Source: Collinsella sp. (GTDB taxonomy: Bacteria; Actinomycetota; Coriobacteriia; Coriobacteriales; Coriobacteriaceae). Taken from it: 64,000 nt of DNA. Below, one piece after another: positions 51,578 to 59,761 of the stretch (its first letter is position 1; every line of letters begins with the position of its first letter). The notes below the pieces were generated by a model. The model ran no database searches. It worked only from the letters and a program-made list of their open reading frames with translations, and was not told the origin of the DNA. The DNA lies in NCBI GenBank assembly GCA_019414515.1, contig DXLX01000015.1, positions 62,001-126,000 on the forward strand. The letters are read 5' to 3'. A program made the translations under genes and the position numbers.

Positions 51578-51615
51578 TTACGGGGGTGTTTCGCTTTTAT
51601 GCGGAATGCCCCCGT
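51578..51615 (+). terminator. Terminator-like hairpin after hisS
   Basis: ACGGGGG (51580-51586) and CCCCCGT (51609-51615) with partial inner pairing of TTTCGC and GCGGAA, followed by TTACG. Confidence 0.55.
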
Positions 51616-51675
51616 TTACGTATGCCGCCCACCGAGAAATACGACCATTTAGGGCAAAAACCTTTGCAATGCAGA

Positions 51676-51735
51676 AAATACTTTTGTGTGGTAAAGCGCA
51701 ATCAGTGTCGAAAGTATTTCTCAAGCGCCTATAAT
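51676..51735 (+). promoter_or_regulatory. ppc promoter with an inverted repeat (operator candidate)
   Basis: TATAAT at 51730-51735 is the -10 box. AAATACTTT (51676-51684) and AAAGTATTT (51711-51719) form a 9-bp inverted repeat separated by 26 bases; the right arm lies between -35 and -10, the left arm just upstream of -35. AGAA/TTCT extends it with one bulge. This looks like a two-site operator. Confidence 0.5.
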
Positions 51736-51779
51736 GAATACCGCATGTTACGTGCATAGAAGGAGGAATGGGAGGAAAC

Positions 51780-54593
51780 GTGGCTGAGAACCTAAGCAAC
51801 CAGTCTGTACCCGAAGCCGCGGCGCGCGTCGCTGCCGTGGTCAACCGCCTCGTTAACCGAATCGGCTCGAATGCCGAGTCCAGGGAGCGTCTCGCCGAGA
51901 TCGAGATCCCCGAGGAGCTGCGCGACAATCTGGCGCTGTTCTTGCGCCTGGAGCGCCGTGTGCTTAGCGAGTATGATCCCGAGATCGCGGACCTGTTCGA
52001 CAAGATTTTGACAGCCGAGATTGTGGTCAATGCCGGCAACCCCGGTACCTGCGCTGCCGACGAAGCCGTCGACGAGCAGGGCGTGCCCACCGCCGACGAG
52101 CCCACTGCCGTGGCATTTCGTGAGGTCGTCGATTTGATCGACAGCCTGCCGCTCGATAAGCAGCAGGTCATCGTTCGCGCCTTTACGAGCTTTTTCCATC
52201 TGGCAAACCTGTCGGAGGAGAACTACCGTGTGGCGCAGCTGCGCGAGTGCGAGGCCGGTGCGTCGACCGATACCGAGGTCGATCCTGCCAACGAGCTTAC
52301 CGTTGCCTATCACCAGCTGGTGAATGAGCTGGGTGTCGAGGGTGCCAACGAGCTGCTCGACAAGCTCGAGTTCCACCCTGTCTTTACCGCACATCCCACC
52401 GAGGCCCGTCGTAAGGCCGTCGAGGGCAAGATCCGCCGTATCTCCAACCTGCTGGAGGAGCGTCCGCGTCTGGGCGGCTCCGACCTGGTGGAGAACGAGC
52501 GCCATATGCTGCAGGAGATCGACGCCCTGGTGCGTACGAGTCCCATCGCGCTCAAGAAGCCCACGCCGGTCGAGGAAGCCGATACCATCATCGACATCTT
52601 CGATAACACGCTGTTCGACGTTATCCCCGTTATCTATCGTCGTTTTGACGATTGGGTGCTGGGCGACAAGGCCGGTACTGTGCCGCCGCTGTGCCCGGCG
52701 TTCTTCCATCCCGGCAGCTGGATCGGTTCCGACCGCGACGGTAACCCCAACGTCACCGCCAAGGTGAGCCGTGAGGTCGCCGCCAAGTACTTTACGCACA
52801 TGGTGCTCAAGCTCGAGGACAAGTGCCGCCACATCGGCCGCAACCTCACGCTCGAGGCTACCTACAGCAAGCCGTCGGCCGAGCTCATTAACCTGTGGAA
52901 CCATCAGGTCGAGATGAGTCCTCGTTACACGGCCCGCGCCGAGCTGATCTCCGAGCACGAGCCGCATCGCGCCGTCATGCTCGTCATGGCCGACCGCCTG
53001 AACGCCACCGTCCGTCGTATCACCGACACCATGTACCACAGCGCCGACGAGTTCCTGGATGACCTGCGCGTCGTCCAGCGTTCGCTGGCCGCCTGCGGTG
53101 CCGTCCGTGCTGCCTACGGCCCGGTCCAAACCATCATCTGGCAGGTCGAGTCCTTCGGCTTCCATATGGTCGAGATGGAGTTCCGTCAGCACTCCGTGGT
53201 GCATGCCCGCGCCCTTAAGGATATCCACGAGAACGGTATCCATGGCGACCTGCAGCCCATGACGCGCGAGGTCATCGATACCTTCCGCGCTATCGGCTCC
53301 ATCCAAAAGCGCTACGGCAAGAAGATGGCGCACCGCTACATCATCTCGTTTACCAAGAGCGCTCAGCATGTGGCCGACGTCTTTGAGCTGGCGCACCTGT
53401 CCTTTGCACACGAGGAGGATGTCCCCGAGCTCGACGTGATCCCGTTGTTCGAGCAGCTCGAGGACCTCGAGGGCTGCGTCGACGTGCTCGATCAGATGCT
53501 TACGCTGCCCGTGGTGCAAAAGCGCCTTGCCCAGACCAACCGCCGCATGGAGGTCATGCTGGGCTATTCCGACTCTTCCAAGGATGCCGGTCCTACCACG
53601 GCCATGCTCGCGCTGCACTCCGCGCAGGAGCGCATCGCCAAGTGGGCAGAGAAGAACGATATCGACCTGGTGCTCATGCACGGTCGCGGCGGTGCCGTGG
53701 GCCGTGGCGGCGGCCCGGCCAACAAGGCCGTGCTGGCGCAGCCCAAGGGTTCGGTCAACTGCTTCTTTAAGCTTACCGAGCAGGGCGAAGTCATCTTTGC
53801 CCGTTACGGCAACCGCACGCTGGCTCAGCGCCATGTTGAGTCCGTTGCCGCCGCAACGCTTTTGCAGTCGGCCCCGAGTGTCGAGAAGACCAACACCGAG
53901 ACCACGCAGAAGTTCTGGGATATGGCCGAGAAGCTCAACACTGCAAGCCACGAACGCTATCTGGACCTGCTGAACACCGAGGACTTTACACCGTGGTTCT
54001 CGACCGTGACGCCGCTGACCGAGGTCGGTCTGCTGCCGATCGGCTCGCGTCCCGCCAAGCGCGGTCTGGGCGCCAAGTCGCTCGATGACCTGCGTACCAT
54101 CCCGTGGATCTTCAGCTGGAGCCAGGCGCGCATTAACCTGGCCGCTTGGTACGGTCTGGGCACCGCCTGCGAGCAGCTTGGCGATCTTGACCAGCTCAAG
54201 GCTGCCTACCAGGAGTGGCCGTTCTTCCGCACCTTTATCGACAACATCGAGATGTCGATTGCTAAGACCGATCAGCGCATCGCCAAGATGTATCTGCATC
54301 TGGGCGACCGCGATGATCTGTCCAAGAAGGTCTTTACCGAGATGCAGCTCACCCGTAAGTGGGTCCTTGCCATCGTCGGTGATGAGTGGCCGCTGCAGCG
54401 TCGTCGCGTGCTCGGCTGCGCCGTTCGCGTGCGTAACCCCTACGTCGACGCTCTGTCCATCGCCCAGGTCCGCGCCCTTCGCGAGGTGCGCATGAATCAG
54501 GACGAGATGGCCGAGGAGAAGAAGGCCGAGTACATGAGCCTGATTCTTTCGACTGTGACCGGCGTCTCGGCAGGATTGCAGAACACGGGGTAA
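51780..54593 (+). CDS. ppc: Phosphoenolpyruvate carboxylase
   Basis: About 937 aa. FTAHPTEARRKAVEGKI near residue 200 has the catalytic His; LGYSDSSKDAGPTTA, HGRGGAVGRGGGP (PEP binding) and the C-terminal QNTG end are all conserved. It fixes bicarbonate onto PEP to give oxaloacetate, feeding fumarate and succinate formation in anaerobes. The GTG at 51780 follows GGGAGG; an ATG four codons earlier sits immediately after AAGGAGG and is an alternative start. Confidence 0.96.
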   Translation: MAENLSNQSVPEAAARVAAVVNRLVNRIGSNAESRERLAEIEIPEELRDNLALFLRLERRVLSEYDPEIADLFDKILTAEIVVNAGNPGTCAADEAVDEQGVPTADEPTAVAFREVVDLIDSLPLDKQQVIVRAFTSFFHLANLSEENYRVAQLRECEAGASTDTEVDPANELTVAYHQLVNELGVEGANELLDKLEFHPVFTAHPTEARRKAVEGKIRRISNLLEERPRLGGSDLVENERHMLQEIDALVRTSPIALKKPTPVEEADTIIDIFDNTLFDVIPVIYRRFDDWVLGDKAGTVPPLCPAFFHPGSWIGSDRDGNPNVTAKVSREVAAKYFTHMVLKLEDKCRHIGRNLTLEATYSKPSAELINLWNHQVEMSPRYTARAELISEHEPHRAVMLVMADRLNATVRRITDTMYHSADEFLDDLRVVQRSLAACGAVRAAYGPVQTIIWQVESFGFHMVEMEFRQHSVVHARALKDIHENGIHGDLQPMTREVIDTFRAIGSIQKRYGKKMAHRYIISFTKSAQHVADVFELAHLSFAHEEDVPELDVIPLFEQLEDLEGCVDVLDQMLTLPVVQKRLAQTNRRMEVMLGYSDSSKDAGPTTAMLALHSAQERIAKWAEKNDIDLVLMHGRGGAVGRGGGPANKAVLAQPKGSVNCFFKLTEQGEVIFARYGNRTLAQRHVESVAAATLLQSAPSVEKTNTETTQKFWDMAEKLNTASHERYLDLLNTEDFTPWFSTVTPLTEVGLLPIGSRPAKRGLGAKSLDDLRTIPWIFSWSQARINLAAWYGLGTACEQLGDLDQLKAAYQEWPFFRTFIDNIEMSIAKTDQRIAKMYLHLGDRDDLSKKVFTEMQLTRKWVLAIVGDEWPLQRRRVLGCAVRVRNPYVDALSIAQVRALREVRMNQDEMAEEKKAEYMSLILSTVTGVSAGLQNTG

Positions 54594-54614
54594 TCGATAG
54601 CCCTGTAGTCGTCC

Positions 54615-54741
54615 GGGCCCGCCATTAGTTTACTTTTAGGCACGTCCTCGGACATGCAAGAAGCCCTCGCTGCGCACTTCGTGCGGCGAGGGCTTCTTGC
54701 GTCCTGCGGAGTGTGCCTAAAAGTAAACTAATGGCGGGCCC
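54615..54741. repeat. Palindromic module A: perfect 29-bp arms around a shared 69-nt core
   Basis: Left arm 54615-54643 (GGGCCCGCCATTAGTTTACT...) is perfectly complementary to 54713-54741. The core 54644-54712 begins GTCCTCGGACATG, contains a second stem CAAGAAGCCCTCGC (54657-54670) with its exact complement at 54686-54699 around a GCACTTCGTGC tip, and ends CGTCCTGCGGAGT. The same core with quite different arms occurs at 57140-57265. Confidence 0.92.
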
Positions 54742-54902
54742 TGCGATGTCCGGTCTTCAGTGGATTACTGCTGGGGGAATTAATGGCGCGCTTCGCGCGT
54801 TTTGGATGGGGTCTGTCCCGGCGGCGCGTTTGGCGCTTCGCGCCGCGCGCCTTATCGATCGGGATTGAGATGCATGTGGTGCTTCTCGCCTTACGACTGT
54901 AG
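54742..54902. other. Intergenic, hairpin-rich, no gene supported
   Basis: Contains GGCGCGCTTCGCGCG and a GGCGGCGCG/CGCGCCGC hairpin but no frame with a convincing start or protein family. It separates ppc from larA. Confidence 0.4.
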
Positions 54903-54940
54903 CGGCCGCGGTCCCGTTTGGGGTCGCGGCCGTTTTGTTG
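54903..54940 (+). terminator. Terminator upstream of larA
   Basis: CGGCCGCG (54903-54910) pairs with CGCGGCCG (54925-54932), then TTTTGTTG. Confidence 0.75.
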
Positions 54941-55059
54941 TGGGTCAAATATGAACGTTGTGTTAATGGGTCGGTGGACGGTGGTGTTTTTCGGTGAGCG
55001 GCGTATCCTTCCAACGGTTTATCTAGTGTGTCAGTTGAAAAGGAAGAGGGCGCTCGTCA

Positions 55060-56337
55060 TTGTTTGAATGTGAACTGCCGTTTGACCACAAGACGTTGCA
55101 TCTGGAGCTCGAGGATAAGAACTTCGCGGGTGTGATGGAAGGTCATCAAAACGAGTTTAAGACCACGAAATCGCAGGAAGAGCTGGTAGAGGAGTCGCTT
55201 GCCAACCCTTATGGCTCGCCGTCGCTCGAGGAGCTTTGTGCTGGCAAGAAGGATATCGTCATCATTAGCTCCGACCATACGCGTCCCGTTCCCTCGCGTG
55301 TGACGATGCCTATTCTGCTGCATCACATCCACTCCGTTGCGCCTGAGGCACGCGTTCGCATTCTTGTTGCTACGGGTATGCATCGTCCGTCGACGCACGA
55401 GGAGCTCGTCAACAAGTACGGCGAGGAGATCGTTGCCAACGAGGAAATCGTTATGCACGTCGCGACTGACGACAGCATGATGAAAAAGATTGGCACCCTG
55501 CCTTCTGGTGGCGAGTGCATCATCAACAAGATTGCCGCCGATTGTGATCTGCTGCTTGCCGAGGGCTTCATTGAGCCGCACTTCTTTGCAGGCTTTTCTG
55601 GTAGCCGCAAGTCCGTCCTGCCTGGTATCGCCAGCTACAAGACCATCATGTACAACCATAACGGTCAGTTTGTGAATGATTCCCACTCGCGTGCCGGCAA
55701 CCTGTGCCACAACCACGTGAGCGAGGACATGTTTGCCGCTGCCGAGATGGCTCACCTTGCCTTTGTGCTCAACGTGGTGCTCAACGGCAAGCACGAGGTC
55801 ATCGGCTCCTTTGCCGGCGACATCCACAAGGCGCACGAGGCTGGCTGCGAGTTCGTGAAGAGCCTTGCCGGCGTTGAGCCCGTCGAGTGCGAGATTGCCA
55901 TTACCACCAACGGCGGCTACCCGCTCGACCAGAACATCTATCAGGCCGTGAAGGGCATGTGCTCTGCCGAGGCTACGCTTCCCGAGGGCGGCGTGATCAT
56001 CGACGTCGCCGGCTGTGCCGACGGTCACGGTGGCGAGGGCTTCTATCACAACATCGCCGACAACGATCCGGCGGAGTTTGAGCGTGCCTGCATCGACCGT
56101 CCTAAGGACGAGACCCTGCCCGACCAGTGGACGAGCCAGATCTTTGCCCGCATCCTGGCGCATCACCCTGTGATCATGGTCACCGACCTGTGCGATCACC
56201 AGATGATCAAGGATATGCACATGACGCCGGTCAACACCCTCGATGAGGCGCTCAAGCTCGCCTTTGAGATGAAGGGTGCCGATGCCAAGGTGGCCGTCAT
56301 TCCCGATGGCCTGGGCGTTGTCGTCGCACAGCACTAG
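55060..56337 (+). CDS. larA: Nickel-dependent lactate racemase family protein LarA
   Basis: 425 aa. The four key residues of the Lactobacillus plantarum enzyme fall at identical positions: His108 (ATGMHRPS), His174 (EPHFFAG), Lys184 that tethers the nickel-pincer cofactor (SGSRKSVLPG) and His200, a nickel ligand (MYNHNG). The DHTRPVPS motif near residue 71 is also present. It is thus very probably an active racemase of lactate or another 2-hydroxy acid. TTG start with AAGGAAGAGG upstream at long spacing. larD follows 49 bp later; cofactor genes larB and larC are nearby on the other strand. Confidence 0.92.
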   Translation: MFECELPFDHKTLHLELEDKNFAGVMEGHQNEFKTTKSQEELVEESLANPYGSPSLEELCAGKKDIVIISSDHTRPVPSRVTMPILLHHIHSVAPEARVRILVATGMHRPSTHEELVNKYGEEIVANEEIVMHVATDDSMMKKIGTLPSGGECIINKIAADCDLLLAEGFIEPHFFAGFSGSRKSVLPGIASYKTIMYNHNGQFVNDSHSRAGNLCHNHVSEDMFAAAEMAHLAFVLNVVLNGKHEVIGSFAGDIHKAHEAGCEFVKSLAGVEPVECEIAITTNGGYPLDQNIYQAVKGMCSAEATLPEGGVIIDVAGCADGHGGEGFYHNIADNDPAEFERACIDRPKDETLPDQWTSQIFARILAHHPVIMVTDLCDHQMIKDMHMTPVNTLDEALKLAFEMKGADAKVAVIPDGLGVVVAQH

Positions 56338-56386
56338 TACGCGGCCTAAACGAATCGTTTATAACCGACAAGAAAGATAAGGTTTT

Positions 56387-57118
56387 ATGCTTACCAAACT
56401 CCTCTGCGAATTCGGCGCAACGGCCCTCATGATCATCTTTGGCGTGGGCGTGCACTGCGATACCGTGCTCAAGGGCACCAAGTATCAGGGCTCTGGCCAT
56501 ATGTTTGCCATCACCACTTGGTCTTTTGGCATCTCGGTTTGCCTGTTTGTCTTTGGCGGCGCCGTGTGCATGAACCCCGCCATGGTGCTTGCCCAGTGCA
56601 TCGTAGGCCTGGTGCCGTGGAGCAGCTGCATCCCCTTCATGATTGCCGATATGCTCGGCGGCTTTGCGGGTGCCGTGATCGCGTGGTTGATGTATGCCGA
56701 TGAGTTCAAGGCTTCCGATGGTGTCATCGATCCCATTGCCCAGCGCAACATCTTCTCGACCAACCCCACCACCGAGGGTACGAACTATGCCCGTAATTTC
56801 TTCTGCGAGGCTATCTGCACCTTTGTGTTCATCAGCGCCATCCTTGCTGCCGCTAACCGTGCTGGCGAGAACGTCCTGATGCTCGCCATCTGCGTCGGCC
56901 TGATCGTTTGGGCCGTTGGCATGGGCATGGGCGGCATCACCGGCTTCGCCATGAACCAGGCTCGTGACCTTGGTCCTCGCATGGCCTATCAGGTGCTGCC
57001 GATCAAGAACAAGGCCGACAACAACTGGAAGTACGGCCTGCTCGTTCCTGGCATCGCGCCGTTTGTCGGTGCCGCTCTGGCCGCACTGTTTGTGCACGGT
57101 TTCTTGGGCATGTTCTAG
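56387..57118 (+). CDS. larD: Aquaglyceroporin-family channel, LarD-like, with a variant second NPA box
   Basis: 243 aa, six helices. The first pore box is the normal Asn63-Pro-Ala (CMNPAMVLAQ). The second, normally NPARDxGPR, reads Asn190-Gln-Ala (AMNQARDLGPR), so the proline that caps the half helix is replaced by Gln. In lactobacilli LarD lets lactic acid cross the membrane, and adjacency to larA supports that role here. AAGATAAGG lies before the ATG. It is followed by a palindrome that separates it from the convergent regulator gene. Confidence 0.85.
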   Translation: MLTKLLCEFGATALMIIFGVGVHCDTVLKGTKYQGSGHMFAITTWSFGISVCLFVFGGAVCMNPAMVLAQCIVGLVPWSSCIPFMIADMLGGFAGAVIAWLMYADEFKASDGVIDPIAQRNIFSTNPTTEGTNYARNFFCEAICTFVFISAILAAANRAGENVLMLAICVGLIVWAVGMGMGGITGFAMNQARDLGPRMAYQVLPIKNKADNNWKYGLLVPGIAPFVGAALAALFVHGFLGMF

Positions 57119-57139
57119 TCCAAGGCTACATAGTTGTCC

Positions 57140-57265
57140 GCTGGCCGCATGGGGTAACTTCCCAGCGCGTCCTCGGACATGAAAGAGCCCCCGCTGCTGC
57201 ACTTCGTGCGGCGGGGGCTCTTTCGTCCTGCGGAATGCGCTGGGAAGTTACCCCATGCGGCCAGC
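57140..57265. repeat. Palindromic module B: perfect 29-bp arms around the shared core
   Basis: Left arm 57140-57168 (GCTGGCCGCATGGGGTAACT...) is perfectly complementary to 57237-57265. The core 57169-57236 starts GTCCTCGGACATGAAAGAG and ends CGTCCTGCGGAAT, matching module A base for base at its edges and tip (GCACTTCGTGCGGCG). The inner stem AAAGAGCCCCCGC/GCGGGGGCTCTTT differs from module A by compensated changes. It lies between convergent larD and the TetR gene. Confidence 0.92.
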
Positions 57266-57400
57266 TGCGGGGTCTTTGCTACGCTCGAGCAAGCAGCCCA
57301 ACATATATGTCTGAATTTGGATGTGGTGGGCGCTTGGCTGTTGGGGGCGCTGAGATGAGGGCGATACTTTGGGAAGGGATGACGCCTTGGGAGGAAGCGT

Positions 57401-57940
57401 CTATCTGAAGAGGGGCTTTATGGCTGAGAGGTAGTCTTTGGCTACGTCGGCTTTGTCTGCTTGGAAGTTGTGCCAGGCCCACCATTGGACGGTGGCTACG
57501 AAGCTTGAGGCTATGTGGTGTAGTAAGAAGCTGCGGTCCATGGTGCCGGCGGGGCCTGTGGGGTCGGCGGGGACGGTTTCGGCTGCTCGTGACATGATGG
57601 TCTTGCGGAGACAGTCGGCGAAGACGCGCGAGCCGGCTCCGGCTACGAGGGCTCGAACGCCCTGACGGCGTTCCCAGAGGTTGTTGAGGATATGCTCGAC
57701 TTGCACGAGTGGGTCGTCGAGCGGCGTACCATCGTCGTCGAGGGCGTGGGTGCAGATGTCGTTCACGAGCTCGGACAGTAGGTCGTCTTTGCTCTTGAAG
57801 AGGCCGTAGAACGTGGCCCGACCAACATGGGCACGAGCGATGATGTCGCCGACGGTAATCTTGCCGTAATCCTCTTCGCGTAGCAGCTCGGAGAACGCTG
57901 CAACGATGGCAGCGCGGCTTTTTTCTTTGCGGGCATCCAT
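57401..57940 (-). CDS. TetR/AcrR family regulator of the lar region
   Basis: 179 aa. Helix-turn-helix MDARKEKSRAAIVAAFSELL followed by ITVGDIIARAHVGRATFYGL, then a ligand-binding domain with Trp/His-rich QWWAWHNFQ at the end. It lies two bases after the larC stop, so it is probably cotranscribed with larB and larC and may control them or larA. The inverted repeat upstream of larB is a candidate target. The ligand is unknown. Confidence 0.85.
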   Translation of the reverse strand: MDARKEKSRAAIVAAFSELLREEDYGKITVGDIIARAHVGRATFYGLFKSKDDLLSELVNDICTHALDDDGTPLDDPLVQVEHILNNLWERRQGVRALVAGAGSRVFADCLRKTIMSRAAETVPADPTGPAGTMDRSFLLHHIASSFVATVQWWAWHNFQADKADVAKDYLSAIKPLFR

Positions 57941-57942
57941 GG

Positions 57943-58854
57943 CTATGCATCCACGTCAACGAGTAGACAACGGAGCGTGCCGGAGCAACCCTCGTAGGGG
58001 CGCTTGCCGGCGCCGTAGCCGACGGCCTCGATGTGGTAGCGTGCCGGCAGGTGCTCGGACGTGCGCAGCGCGGTGACGATGGCGGCGCCCGTGGGCGTCA
58101 CGAGCTCGCCAGCGACCGGTGCGGGCGTGAGGGCGATATTGCCCGCCTGGCACAGGTTGACGACAGCGGGGACGGGAATGGGCATAAGGCCGTGGGCGCA
58201 GCGAATGGTTCCGTGGCCTTCGGAGAGCGACTCGACCACGATGTCCTCAATACCTAGGTCATCGAGGCAGATGGCGACAGAGCAGACGTCGACGATGGAA
58301 TCGACGGCGCCTACCTCGTGGAACATGACGGTCTCGGGCGTTTTGCCGTGGGCCTTTGCCTCGGCGGCGGCGAGCGCGGTAAAGATGGCGAGCGCACGAC
58401 GCTTGGTGCCATCGCTTAGCTGCGAGCCGTCGATGATAGCGGTGACGTCCGCCAAAGAACGGTGGTGATGGTGGTGGGCGTGATGGTGACCCTCGTGGCC
58501 ATGGCCGTGGGTCTCATGATCATGCTCATGGCAGTGCTCATGCTCGTCATGGTCATGATGGTGGTGCTCGTGCTCGTGCGTGTGCTCGGCAGCTGCTTCG
58601 TTGCCGTAGAGCCATGCCATGTCGTGGTCGTGGTTCTCGAGCTCTTCTGCCAGCTGAACGTCGAAATCGCAGGCGTCGATGCCATGCTTGTTTACGCGCG
58701 TGACGGCGATCGTAAAGCCGTCGACCGGCAGTGTGGCGAGCTGTTCGCGCAGGTGCTCCTCGCTGGCGCCCAGGTCGAGCAGGGCCGCGACGGTCATATC
58801 GCCGCTGATGCCCGAGGTGCCGTCGATGATAAGCGTGTGCTGATGATTGGACAT
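57943..58854 (-). CDS. larC: Nickel insertion protein LarC, N-terminal (LarC1-type) part only
   Basis: 303 aa. DGTSGISGDMTVAALLDLG at the N-terminus, a very His-rich stretch (about residues 91-131), and MFHEVGAVDSIVDVCSVAICL are LarC features; LarC installs nickel in the pincer cofactor. In L. plantarum, LarC is made from larC1 and larC2 joined by a programmed frameshift. Here the protein ends at about LarC1 length (TLRCLLVDVDA), and the next gene is a TetR regulator, so no LarC2 part follows. GGAGC precedes the ATG. larB lies ten bases upstream. Confidence 0.85.
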   Translation of the reverse strand: MSNHQHTLIIDGTSGISGDMTVAALLDLGASEEHLREQLATLPVDGFTIAVTRVNKHGIDACDFDVQLAEELENHDHDMAWLYGNEAAAEHTHEHEHHHHDHDEHEHCHEHDHETHGHGHEGHHHAHHHHHRSLADVTAIIDGSQLSDGTKRRALAIFTALAAAEAKAHGKTPETVMFHEVGAVDSIVDVCSVAICLDDLGIEDIVVESLSEGHGTIRCAHGLMPIPVPAVVNLCQAGNIALTPAPVAGELVTPTGAAIVTALRTSEHLPARYHIEAVGYGAGKRPYEGCSGTLRCLLVDVDA

Positions 58855-58864
58855 GGAATGCTCC

Positions 58865-59647
58865 TTAGCGGGCGCGGGGTGTGCCGGCGCTCAGATGATT
58901 GATAAGACTTGCCTGGTAAGCGGCGCCAAAGCCGTTGTCGATATTGACGACCGAAACGCCGCTGGCACAGGAGTTGAGCATGGCGAGTAGCGCGGCTACG
59001 CCACCAAAACTTGCGCCGTAGCCAACGCTGGTGGGAACGGCGATGACCGGACAGCTCACCAGACCGCCGATAACGCTCGCCAGCGCGCCCTCCATGCCGG
59101 CGATGGCGACGACCACCTGCGCCTGGGCAAGTTCCTCGGCATGCGCGAGCAGGCGGTGCAGGCCGGCGACACCTACGTCGTAGAGGCGGTCGACCTCGTT
59201 GCCATAGAACTCGGCCGTCAACGCGGCTTCTTCGGCGACGGGTAAGTCGCTCGTGCCGGCGCAGGCGACGACGATGCGTCCGTTGCCGGTAGGGGAGGGC
59301 TTGCCGCCCACGAGGGCGAGCTGTGCGTCCGGGACATATCCCAGGTCGATGCCGTTGTCGAGGAGCTCCGAGGTACGGGCTGCTTTTTCGGCATCCAGGC
59401 GCGTGACCAGGATGCGCTCCTGGCCGGCATCGCGCAGCGCTTCGATAATGGCGGCAATTTGCTCGGCGGTTTTACCGGCACCGTAGACAACCTCGCCGGC
59501 TCCCTGGCGCACTCCGCGCGAAAGATCGAGCTGTGCAAAACCCAGATCGGCGGTTGGCGCCGTTTGGATGCGCGCGAGGGCGACTGCCGGGGTGACTGCT
59601 CCGCCGGCAACATCGCTCAGCAATTGCTCAAGATCTTGCTTATCCAT
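58865..59647 (-). CDS. larB: Nickel-pincer cofactor carboxylase/hydrolase LarB
   Basis: 260 aa. The C-terminal half is an AIR-carboxylase (PurE-like) domain with VVACAGTSDLPVAEEAALTA, AIAGMEGALASVIGGLV and VPTSVGYGASFGG. LarB carboxylates and opens nicotinic acid adenine dinucleotide in the first step of cofactor synthesis. The ATG at 59647 follows GAAGGGAAC. It is first in the larB-larC-tetR operon. larE, needed for sulfur insertion, is not in the window. Confidence 0.9.
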   Translation of the reverse strand: MDKQDLEQLLSDVAGGAVTPAVALARIQTAPTADLGFAQLDLSRGVRQGAGEVVYGAGKTAEQIAAIIEALRDAGQERILVTRLDAEKAARTSELLDNGIDLGYVPDAQLALVGGKPSPTGNGRIVVACAGTSDLPVAEEAALTAEFYGNEVDRLYDVGVAGLHRLLAHAEELAQAQVVVAIAGMEGALASVIGGLVSCPVIAVPTSVGYGASFGGVAALLAMLNSCASGVSVVNIDNGFGAAYQASLINHLSAGTPRAR

Positions 59648-59691
59648 ATATGTTCCCTTCGACGGCGCAAAGTCTAGCACTCAAAGGGTAT

Positions 59692-59752
59692 GTTTCCGAA
59701 CACTAAGACAAAATTGTTCGGAAACTATAGGACAGACTGATTCAATTGTTAG
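59692..59752 (-). promoter_or_regulatory. Promoter and operator-like inverted repeat upstream of larB
   Basis: GTTTCCGAACA (59692-59702) and TGTTCGGAAAC (59715-59725) are a perfect 11-bp inverted repeat separated by 12 bp. On the minus strand TATAGT (59729-59724) is a good -10, with CTAACA (59752-59747) as a weak -35 at 17-bp spacing. The repeat covers the end of the -10 box and the start region, the place for a repressor. Confidence 0.6.
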
Positions 59753-59761
59753 ACGGATCGG

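Noticed and set aside
54757..55014. Minus-strand 85-codon open frame between ppc and larA
   Set aside because: Low-complexity Arg/Ala/Pro translation over a hairpin-rich intergenic region; no start signal.
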